Source of the DNA: Croceicoccus sp.
GTDB taxonomy: Bacteria; Pseudomonadota; Alphaproteobacteria; Sphingomonadales; Sphingomonadaceae
DNA length: 5,759 nt
Assembly (NCBI GenBank): GCA_029936705.1
Contig: JAPYSD010000254.1
Span: 1 to 5,759, forward strand
Reading direction: 5' to 3'
The notes below the pieces were generated by a model. The model searched no databases, was not told the DNA's origin, and saw only the letters and a list, made by a program, of their open reading frames with translations. Below are positions 1-4,815 of the stretch, in pieces. The first letter of the stretch is position 1; each line of letters starts with the position of its first letter. The position numbers were made by a program, and so were the translations under genes.

Positions 1-2
1 GC

Positions 3-647
3 GACGAGATCGCGCGCGTACTGCCCGTGGTCGAGCGGCTGGCGCGCGGCGGTGCGGCGGTGTCGGTCGACACGCGCAACGGCGCCACCATGCAGGAAGC
101 GCTGGCGGCGGGCGCGACCATGATCAACGACGTTTCCGCCCTGCGCCACGATCCGCGCAGCGCCGAGATCGTGGCCCGCGCGGGCGCGGCGGTGGTGCTG
201 ATGCATGCGCCGGGCAAGGGCGCGGACCTGCATGCCGATGCGAAATACGATCACGTGGTGTTCGACGTGTTCGACCATCTGCGCGCGCGGCGCGACGCGG
301 CCATGGCGGCGGGCATCGGGCGCGAGCGGATCGTGCTCGACCCCGGTATCGGTTTCGGCAAGACGCTGGCGGAAAACCTCGCGCTGATCGAGGGGTTGCC
401 CCTGTTCCATGCGCTGGGTCAGCCGCTGCTGTTCGCGGCCAGCCGCAAGCGGTTCATCGGCGCGCTGTCGAACGAGGCGCCGGCGGACCGGCGGCTGGGC
501 GGATCGCTCGCGGCCGCGATGCGGGCGATGGACGCGGGCGCGCAGATGATCCGCGTGCACGATGCGGCGGAAACGGTGCAGGCGATGCATGTATGGCGCG
601 GCATGCGCGATGCTGCGCTGACGGATTTCTCCCAGCTGCCGCAATGA
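3..647 (+). CDS. folP: Dihydropteroate synthase, C-terminal part (5' end outside window)
   Basis: Cytosolic enzyme that condenses 6-hydroxymethyl-dihydropterin pyrophosphate with p-aminobenzoate to give dihydropteroate in folate synthesis; it is the sulfonamide target. The frame is open from base 3, so the gene begins upstream; the GTG at 27 is internal. The 214 visible residues carry the family blocks in order: SVDTR near 63-77, INDVSALR near 124-147, DPGIGFGK at 340-363, SRKRFIG at 441-461, and RVHDAAETV from 552. About 60 N-terminal residues, including the first pterin-site Asn region, are missing compared with a usual length of about 270-280. The block that reads MHMQG in E. coli is MHAPGKG here, a departure from the commonest form that leaves the pterin and phosphate motifs intact. 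The stop TGA at 645-647 overlaps the ATG of the next gene, implying translational coupling. Identification is secure from the motifs. Confidence 0.95.
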   Translation, partial: DEIARVLPVVERLARGGAAVSVDTRNGATMQEALAAGATMINDVSALRHDPRSAEIVARAGAAVVLMHAPGKGADLHADAKYDHVVFDVFDHLRARRDAAMAAGIGRERIVLDPGIGFGKTLAENLALIEGLPLFHALGQPLLFAASRKRFIGALSNEAPADRRLGGSLAAAMRAMDAGAQMIRVHDAAETVQAMHVWRGMRDAALTDFSQLPQ

Positions 648-1192
648 ACGCGGCCGATGGCGCTGCGCGCATCGCGGCATGGGCGGGCGCGGCGGCGCTG
701 GATTTCCGCCATGACGAGGGCACCGGCCACGGCGCGGTGTTCAGCCGCTGCGGGCGCTATCGCTATCTGCTGTGGCGCGATGCCTTTGCCGGGCGCGCGA
801 TGATGGCGATCGCCATGCTGAACCCGTCGAAGGCCGATCATCTGGCGAACGACCCGACCATCGCGCGCTGTCATTCGCGCGCGCTGAATGAGGGGGCGTC
901 TCTATTGGTGTGGAACCTGTTCGCGCTGCGCGAGACCGATCCGCTGCGATTGAAGAAGCGCCGGGGTCCGGTGGGCAGGCATAATGACGATGCGATCCGG
1001 CTGGCGCTGGAACTGGCGCCGCGCACGATTGCCGCCTGGGGCGTACATGGTGCGCATCGCGGGCGCGACCGGCAGGTGCTGGCGCTGTGCGGCGGGGGCG
1101 CTCTGCATTGCTATGGCACGACGAAGGCGGGGCTGCCGCGCCACCCGCTGTATCTACGCAGCGACGTACGTGCGGTTCCCTATAGCGTGTAG
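644..1192 (+). CDS. DUF1643 family protein
   Basis: A 182-residue soluble protein that I recognise as DUF1643 (PF07799), a family with no established biochemical function known to me. Visible conserved blocks are MLNPSKAD at residues 58-65, NDPTIARC at 69-76, VWNLFALRETDP at 89-100, an N-D-D patch at 114-116, AAWGVHG at 130-136 and the C-terminal PRHPLYL at 165-171. The many conserved Asn, Asp, Arg and His residues look enzyme-like, but that is inference. An in-frame ATG at 593 exists, but it lies inside folP. The ATG at 644 is preferred because it overlaps the folP stop as ATGA and begins just before the conserved region. No good Shine-Dalgarno precedes it, consistent with coupling to folP. 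Its 3' end overlaps the convergent SDR gene by 13 bp. Confidence 0.88.
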   Translation: MNAADGAARIAAWAGAAALDFRHDEGTGHGAVFSRCGRYRYLLWRDAFAGRAMMAIAMLNPSKADHLANDPTIARCHSRALNEGASLLVWNLFALRETDPLRLKKRRGPVGRHNDDAIRLALELAPRTIAAWGVHGAHRGRDRQVLALCGGGALHCYGTTKAGLPRHPLYLRSDVRAVPYSV

Positions 1193-1944
1193 CCCCCGTC
1201 GCTGGACAGCACGGCGCCGGTGATCGTCGCAGCCATGTCGGATAGCAAGAAGCCGATCTGGCCCGCGATTTCCTCTGCCCTGGCATAGCGGCCCAGCGGG
1301 GTCGCCATCTGGCCCATCGCCGCGATCGCGGCATCGCGGCTTCCGGTGTCGCGGGTCATCTGCGCAAAGAAATCCATCTCGTCCCAGATCGGCGTGTCCA
1401 CCCCGCCCGGCGCGATGGCATTGACCCTGACCCCGTGGGCGGCGCTTTCCTTCGCGGCGACCCGGGCCAGCTGGACGAGCGCGGCCTTGGACGCGGCATA
1501 GGCGGCGGTGGTCGGTTCGGCCTTGAGTGCGGCGGCGGACGCGCTGACGACGATGCTGCCGCCGCCCGCGCGCTGCATCGCGCCCAGCGTCGCCGCCAGG
1601 GTCAGGAACGCGCCGTCGAGATTGACCGCCATCACCCGGCGCCAGCGTGCGAAATCGGCGTCGGCGATGGGGAAGGCATCGGGAATGCCCGCGTTCACCA
1701 GCACGTGATCGAAGGCCGGGCGGTCCGCGAAGCCGGTCCAGAATTCGGGCTCGGCAACGTCGCCAGCAAGGCATTCGGCCTCGCATCCGAGGTCCAGCGA
1801 TGCCATCCCGTCCGCGTCCAGGTCGACCAGCACCAGCCGCGCGATGCCGTGACGGTCAAGCCAATGCGCGGATGCCGCGCCGATGCCCGATGCCGCGCCG
1901 GTGATCAGCGCGCTTCGTCCTGAAAAATCGAAATCCGCGGTCAT
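1180..1944 (-). CDS. Short-chain dehydrogenase/reductase (SDR), classical type
   Basis: An NAD(P)-dependent oxidoreductase of the classical SDR family, 254 residues and probably cytosolic; the substrate cannot be told from sequence. Visible features are the Rossmann glycine motif TGAASGIG (residues 15-22), an acidic residue at the end of strand beta-2 (VLVDLD, Asp41) that favours NAD over NADP, VNAG (83-86), Asn108, and catalytic Ser136, Tyr149 and Lys153 (YAASK) with the normal 13-residue Ser-Tyr spacing. The PGGVDTP block (179-185) and the C-terminal SSDGGYTL are also typical. The start at 1944 is preferred over the in-frame ATG at 1959, because AGGGGA lies 4 bases before 1944 while nothing SD-like precedes 1959. 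The gene lies 66 bp downstream of the NtrC-type regulator on the same strand and may be cotranscribed with it. Its last codons overlap the end of the DUF1643 gene. Confidence 0.93.
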   Translation of the reverse strand: MTADFDFSGRSALITGAASGIGAASAHWLDRHGIARLVLVDLDADGMASLDLGCEAECLAGDVAEPEFWTGFADRPAFDHVLVNAGIPDAFPIADADFARWRRVMAVNLDGAFLTLAATLGAMQRAGGGSIVVSASAAALKAEPTTAAYAASKAALVQLARVAAKESAAHGVRVNAIAPGGVDTPIWDEMDFFAQMTRDTGSRDAAIAAMGQMATPLGRYARAEEIAGQIGFLLSDMAATITGAVLSSDGGYTL

Positions 1945-1950
1945 CGTATC

Positions 1951-1970
1951 CCCTGCCATGCGCGGCAGGG
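1951..1970 (-). promoter_or_regulatory. Inverted repeat covering the SDR ribosome-binding site
   Basis: Perfect 7-bp arms, CCCTGCC at 1951-1957 and GGCAGGG at 1964-1970, are separated by six bases. On the minus strand the promoter-distal arm reads GGCAGGG and runs into the Shine-Dalgarno AGGGGA used for the ATG at 1944. Pairing in the mRNA would hide part of that site, and the alternative ATG at 1959 falls in the hairpin. No T-run follows, so it is not a standard terminator. Its role in translation or in operator binding is inference. Confidence 0.4.
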
Positions 1971-1978
1971 TGCCGCGA

Positions 1979-2034
1979 TCAGGCGGCGTTGTCGATGCCC
2001 AAGGCGGCCTTCAGGCCGCGTTGTCGATACCCAG
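1979..2034 (-). repeat. Direct repeat of the regulator's last eight codons
   Basis: Two 24-bp copies lie at 2011-2034 (the true gene end) and 1979-2002 (downstream of the stop), offset by 32 bp. Each reads LGIDNAA followed by TGA in its own frame. They match at 21 of 24 positions, and all three differences are synonymous (CTG/TTG, GGT/GGC, GCG/GCC). Because the offset is not a multiple of three, the downstream copy is out of frame with the gene. It looks like a relic of another version of the same 3' end. Confidence 0.8.
2004..2019 (-). other. Short hairpin across the regulator stop codon
   Basis: Perfect 6-bp arms, GCGGCC at 2004-2009 and GGCCGC at 2014-2019, flank a 4-base loop. On the minus strand the loop is TGAA and contains the regulator's TGA stop. 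There is no T-run, so intrinsic termination is unlikely. It marks the junction between the two tail copies and could slow ribosomes or reduce readthrough into the SDR gene, but that is speculative. Confidence 0.4.
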
Positions 2035-3423
2035 ATCGGACAGCTTGCGGTAGAGTGTCGAGCGCCCGATGCCGAGGCGGCGGGCAACCTCGCTCATCCG
2101 GCCGCGGTAATGGCCGATGGCCAGGCGGATCACGTCGGCCTCGATCTCTTCCAGCGAGCGCAAATGGCCGTCGGGGCCGAACAGCGTCACGCCGCCCGCG
2201 GCAGCGGCGGTGCGCGGGCCGAGGTCGCCGACGATGTTGGCGAGCTGCGGGAAGTCCGCCTCGGTCAGCGCGTCGCGGTCGCAGAAAACGACGGCGCGGA
2301 ACAGCACCGCCTGAAGCTGGCGCAGATTGCCCGGCCAGGCGTACCCTTCCAGCAGGGCGAGCGCGTCATCGGTGATGCCGAGGTGGCGCAGGCCCGGCTG
2401 CTCGCCGATCAGCTTGAGGAAATGGCGCGTCAGCGGGGCGATGTCGCATTGCCGGTCGCGCAGCGCGGGCAGGGCGATGGAATGGCTGTTGAACGAGTCG
2501 GCCAGCACAGGCTCGAGCACGCCCTGTTGCGCCAGCGTCTGCGCGTCGTGCCCCGCGGTGGCGAGGATGCGCACGTCGACGCGGAAGCTGTGCGCCGCGC
2601 CCAGCGGCTTGGCGATGCCGGTCATGATCGTGTCGGCCAACCGGTGCTGCAGCGCGGGCGGCAGGCGTTCCAGGTCGTCGATCATCAGCGATCCGCCATC
2701 GGCGTCCTGCAGCGCGCCGGTGCGCTGTTCGAACGCGCCCGGAAAGGCGCCGCGTTCGTGGCCGTAGAGTGCCGATTCGATCGCGGCGGGCGCCATGCCC
2801 GTGGTGTGCAGGAGTTTCAGCGGCCCGCGCGAACGCGGGCTGGCCGAATGGACCGCCCGCGACAGCAGTTCCTTGCCCGTGCCCGGTTCGCCCGCGATCA
2901 GCAGCGGCGCATGGCCGCGTGCCGCCTTGGCCGCGCGGGCCAGCGCGGTGCGGAAATTGGGCGAGGAACCGATCATCAGGTCGAAGTCGAGCGTCGCCTC
3001 GATCTTCTCGGTCAACGGTGCGAGTTCGTCGGTAGCGAGCGCGTGCTGCACGCTGCTTTCCAGCGCATAGATCAGCCGTTCGGACGCGATCGGCTTCATC
3101 AAGTAATCGGTGGCGCCCGCGCGCATCGCCTCTACCGCCAGCAGGGGCGAGGTGCTGCCCGTCAGGAACAGCAGCGGCATTTCGGGCGCGGCGGCGCGAA
3201 AGCGGCCGATCAGGCGGCACGATTCGTCGCCCGCGATCCAGCTGTCCAGCATCAGCGCCTGCGGCTTTTCGTCGCTGGTATCGTCCAGCATGCGCAGCGC
3301 GGTCTCTCCGTCGGGGACGGTCCGCATGCGCCAGCCGGCACGGCCGGCAAGGGAATTGATCTGCCTGATCTGGCTGGCGTCGTCTGCCACCAGCAGCATC
3401 AGGCGCGGTTCGTCATCCAACAT
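2011..3423 (-). CDS. NtrC-family response regulator with degenerate sigma-54 AAA+ domain
   Basis: A 470-residue cytosolic DNA-binding regulator. Residues 1-125 form a receiver domain with acidic pair Asp14/Asp15, probable phospho-acceptor Asp60, Thr88 and Lys110. Residues 145-380 form a sigma-54-activator-type AAA+ domain with Walker A GEPGTGKE (178-185), a Walker B-like MIDD (247-250), LPALRDR (318-324) and WPGNLRQL (363-370). Residues 425-465 form a Fis-type HTH (SEVARRLGIGRSTLYRKL). Family hallmarks are missing. The GAFTGA loop reads GAFPGA (225-230), and the sensor I Asn is Gly291. The two arginine fingers of PspF (R162, R168) align without gaps to Glu304 and Ser310. It may therefore activate or repress without sigma-54, as known for Rhodobacter capsulatus NtrC and HupR; this is inference. 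No partner histidine kinase is in the window. The ATG at 3423 has a modest GGGG upstream and opens directly into the receiver domain. Confidence 0.93.
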   Translation of the reverse strand: MLDDEPRLMLLVADDASQIRQINSLAGRAGWRMRTVPDGETALRMLDDTSDEKPQALMLDSWIAGDESCRLIGRFRAAAPEMPLLFLTGSTSPLLAVEAMRAGATDYLMKPIASERLIYALESSVQHALATDELAPLTEKIEATLDFDLMIGSSPNFRTALARAAKAARGHAPLLIAGEPGTGKELLSRAVHSASPRSRGPLKLLHTTGMAPAAIESALYGHERGAFPGAFEQRTGALQDADGGSLMIDDLERLPPALQHRLADTIMTGIAKPLGAAHSFRVDVRILATAGHDAQTLAQQGVLEPVLADSFNSHSIALPALRDRQCDIAPLTRHFLKLIGEQPGLRHLGITDDALALLEGYAWPGNLRQLQAVLFRAVVFCDRDALTEADFPQLANIVGDLGPRTAAAAGGVTLFGPDGHLRSLEEIEADVIRLAIGHYRGRMSEVARRLGIGRSTLYRKLSDLGIDNAA

Positions 3424-3483
3424 ATCTGCCCCGTTGCAGGAGACGGAAACCCGTTGCCGCCCCCTGACGGCTGATAACGGGAT

Positions 3484-3511
3484 ATAATGAATAAGCTGTT
3501 TATCCTGTTAA
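3484..3511 (-). promoter_or_regulatory. Candidate sigma-70-type promoter for the regulator
   Basis: On the minus strand TTAACA (3506-3511, 5 of 6 to the -35 consensus) is followed after 16 bp by CATTAT (3484-3489, 4 of 6 to the -10 consensus). A start near 3477 would give a leader of about 50 bases before the ATG at 3423. It lies in the most AT-rich part of the window. This is a pattern match only; sphingomonad promoters are often weakly conserved. Confidence 0.3.
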
Positions 3512-3604
3512 GGGACAGGTCGCCAGCGATGTGATGTTAGAGCTAACGCGCATGCGGGCTTCGCGGTTCCGGACACCGTGCATCGGTGCGGCCATGCCCG
3601 CCGT

Positions 3605-3618
3605 CCTTGCGCGCAAGG
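3605..3618. repeat. Perfect 14-bp palindrome
   Basis: CCTTGCGCGCAAGG is fully self-complementary. It lies in the divergent control region, about 113 bp before coxIV and 182 bp before the regulator start. It is a reasonable candidate operator for a dimeric DNA-binding protein. GC-rich genomes produce such palindromes by chance, so no function is assigned. Confidence 0.45.
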
Positions 3619-3730
3619 CGTCTTGTCCAGCGCGGCGACCCGCATTAGAGGCGGTGGCCAGCATGCGGCCCGCAGTCACCCGGGGGCCGGGCACGACGAC
3701 AGCTTTATTTCAAGAAGGAACTGCAGGTCC

Positions 3731-3853
3731 ATGGCAAAACACGAACCCATCGAAAAGGCGCGGTCGACCTATGCGAACTTCGTCTCCTGGTTCAAATGGG
3801 GCACGATCATCGTCGCGATCCTGGCCGCCATCGTCGTGCTGATCATCGCCTGA
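3731..3853 (+). CDS. aa3-type cytochrome c oxidase subunit IV-like small membrane protein
   Basis: A 40-residue protein matching the small bacterial subunit IV of aa3-type cytochrome c oxidase (Pfam family of bacterial CoxIV), a single-helix inner-membrane subunit at the edge of the oxidase; its contribution to activity is known to be minor. Visible features are a short polar N-terminus, the characteristic STYANFVSWFKWGT (12-25) and one transmembrane helix (about 24-40). The frame extends upstream to 3578, but the ATG at 3731 is chosen because AAGAAGGAA lies about ten bases before it and the family begins here. No other oxidase subunits are nearby, so it is an orphan copy. It has its own terminator at 3933-3968. 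Homology is by eye over a short protein, so the family call is good but not certain. Confidence 0.82.
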   Translation: MAKHEPIEKARSTYANFVSWFKWGTIIVAILAAIVVLIIA

Positions 3854-3932
3854 TCCGCCGCCCCGGACGACGGTGCGGCCCGCTGCCGGCCGTGCCGCTT
3901 TCCGGGGATATCACCCACAGTTCCGCCGCGGC

Positions 3933-3968
3933 AAGGCCACGCAGCCGGTTGGCATGCGGGGCCTTTTT
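3933..3968 (+). terminator. Intrinsic terminator after coxIV
   Basis: AAGGCC (3933-3938) pairs with GGCCTT (3960-3965). After one A-G mismatch, CGCA (3940-3943) pairs with TGCG (3955-3958). Then GCC pairs with GGC around a GGTT loop, with one bulged A. Five T residues (3964-3968) complete a classic rho-independent terminator. It ends the coxIV transcript 80 bp past the stop, so the racemase gene needs its own promoter. Confidence 0.75.
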
Positions 3969-3975
3969 GCGTAGG

Positions 3976-4009
3976 CAGGGTCCGGGACTGCGATTATTGA
4001 GGGACCCTG
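3976..4009 (+). promoter_or_regulatory. Inverted repeat overlapping the racemase ribosome-binding site
   Basis: Perfect 8-bp arms, CAGGGTCC (3976-3983) and GGACCCTG (4002-4009), are separated by 18 bases. The Shine-Dalgarno AGGGA at 4000-4004, nine bases before the TTG start at 4014, overlaps the right arm. It could form an RNA hairpin that limits ribosome access, or act as a protein operator with half-sites 26 bp apart. The short space after the coxIV terminator means the racemase promoter must be close to or within this element; I could not pick a convincing -10/-35 pair. Confidence 0.45.
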
Positions 4010-4013
4010 ACTT

Positions 4014-4721
4014 TTGCGAAAACTGGGCCTGATCGGGGGGATGAGCTGGGTCTCGACCCGCGCCTATTACGAAGACATCAACCAGATCGTCCAGCGCCGC
4101 GTCAGCCCGACGGCCAGCGCGCCCTTGCTGATCGAAAGCATCGATTTCTCGCTGCTGTATCGCACCAACGGACCCGATCAGTGGGACCATGCGGCGGATG
4201 TGCTGATCGATTCGGCGCGACGGCTGGAAAGCGCCGGGGCGGGCGCGCTGGTGATCGCGGCAAATTCGATGCACGCGGTCTATGACCGGGTGGCGGAAGC
4301 CATCGGCATTCCCGTCATCCACATCGCCGACTGCGTCGCGCGCCGCATGACCGAAAAGGGCATCAGGCGCGCCGCCCTGCTGGGTACCAGCAACGTGATG
4401 ATGGAGGATTTCTATCGCGAGCGGCTGGTGGTCGAGGATATCGAGCTGCTGCCGCCCAACATGGACATCGTCGAGACGCTGGACACGATCATCTATGACG
4501 AGCTGATGCACGGCAAGGTCCGCCGCGACAGCGAGCGCGAGCTGCGCACCATGATCACCAACCTGGAAAAGGCGGGGGCCGAGGCCGTCGTGATGGCCTG
4601 TACCGAGCTGGACCTGCTGATCGACACGGGCGCCAACGTGCTGCCGATCTTCGACTCCGGCCATATCCACGCGGCCGCGGCGGCAGACTGGATCATCGGC
4701 GAGGATGCGGCCGCCGGCTGA
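4014..4721 (+). CDS. Aspartate/glutamate racemase family protein
   Basis: A 235-residue cytosolic protein of the PLP-independent Asp/Glu racemase superfamily, close in layout to E. coli YgeA (L-Asp/Glu racemase). Such enzymes invert an amino acid using two facing active-site residues. The N-terminal LIGGMSW (6-12), ANSMH (83-87), HIAD (103-106), LLGTSNVMMEDFYRERL (122-138), ACTELDLLID (195-204) and C-terminal HIHA (217-220) all match. The C-terminal catalytic Cys196 is present. The N-terminal partner, Cys in most members and Thr83 in the E. coli enzyme, is Ala83 here, so ordinary two-base racemization is doubtful. The start is TTG at 4014, supported by AGGGA nine bases upstream and by the family's N-terminus; the next ATG, at 4041, would cut into LIGGMSW. 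It is 94 bp upstream of the dGTPase on the same strand. Confidence 0.92.
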   Translation: MRKLGLIGGMSWVSTRAYYEDINQIVQRRVSPTASAPLLIESIDFSLLYRTNGPDQWDHAADVLIDSARRLESAGAGALVIAANSMHAVYDRVAEAIGIPVIHIADCVARRMTEKGIRRAALLGTSNVMMEDFYRERLVVEDIELLPPNMDIVETLDTIIYDELMHGKVRRDSERELRTMITNLEKAGAEAVVMACTELDLLIDTGANVLPIFDSGHIHAAAAADWIIGEDAAAG

Positions 4722-4815
4722 GGCCCGCGAATCCCGCGTTTTCCCGCGAATTGCGCAGGCGTTCCGGTTTTGATCCCGTTTGCCTGTGCGCCGCGATCTG
4801 CCATCGGGGTGGGCG
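4722..4815 (+). other. Spacer with three CCCGCG hexamers
   Basis: This 94-bp gap between the racemase and the dGTPase begins with CCCGCG at 4724, 4733 and 4743; the first and third are followed by AAT. Two CGCG blocks around AATCC followed by TTTT (4726-4742) could make only a 4-bp stem, too weak to call a terminator. No clear promoter is visible, so the two genes may be cotranscribed. Confidence 0.35.

Larger units (their letters stand above)
3424..3730. promoter_or_regulatory. Divergent intergenic control region (regulator / coxIV)
   Basis: A 307-bp stretch with no convincing gene, between the minus-strand regulator and the plus-strand coxIV. Bases 3470-3550 are clearly more AT-rich than the surroundings and include TATAAT (plus strand, 3483-3488), but no -35 box sits at a proper distance from it. 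Dyads present are CCTGT/ACAGG (3504-3519), GTTAG/CTAAC (3536-3547), CACCG/CGGTG (3574-3588) and a perfect 14-bp palindrome at 3605-3618. The octamer CCCGTTGC occurs twice, 20 bp apart (3430 and 3450). I found no GG-N10-GC sigma-54 promoter. The short reading frames here lack family features and good ribosome sites. Confidence 0.6.

Noticed and set aside
593..643. N-terminal extension of DUF1643 to the ATG at 593
   Set aside because: It lies wholly inside folP coding sequence, adds non-conserved residues, and the ATGA junction at 644 is a better start.
741..1334. A 197-codon open frame on the minus strand across the DUF1643/SDR junction
   Set aside because: It is low-complexity Arg/Ala/Pro sequence overlapping two well-supported genes in the wrong frame.
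1951..2019. Intrinsic terminator between the regulator and the SDR gene
   Set aside because: Both hairpins lack a following T-run on the minus strand.
1979..2034. CRISPR-like or phage attachment-site repeat
   Set aside because: There are only two copies, they overlap a coding tail with synonymous differences, and there is no integrase or mobile gene nearby. A lost insertion remains only one possible explanation.
2110..3474. A 454-codon open frame on the plus strand opposite the regulator
   Set aside because: It is antisense to a gene with clear receiver, AAA+ and HTH motifs. The translation is rich in Arg, Gln and Ala with no family features, typical of shadow frames in high-GC DNA.
3500..3694. 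A 64-codon minus-strand frame in the divergent intergenic region
   Set aside because: It has no recognisable features or convincing ribosome site, and it overlaps the dyads and the candidate promoter.
3578..3730. N-terminal extension of the CoxIV-like protein
   Set aside because: The added 51 residues are Arg/Pro-rich and unlike the family; the SD just before 3731 marks the real start.
3424..3730. Sigma-54 (-24/-12) promoter for coxIV or the regulator
   Set aside because: I looked at the TTGC occurrences for GG-N10-GC spacing. The nearest (3445-3457) has GG-N9-GC, so none fits.
3843..4670. A 275-codon open frame on the minus strand opposite the racemase
   Set aside because: It runs through the terminator and the racemase in antisense, and its His/Asp/Gln-rich composition mirrors the codon bias of the real gene.
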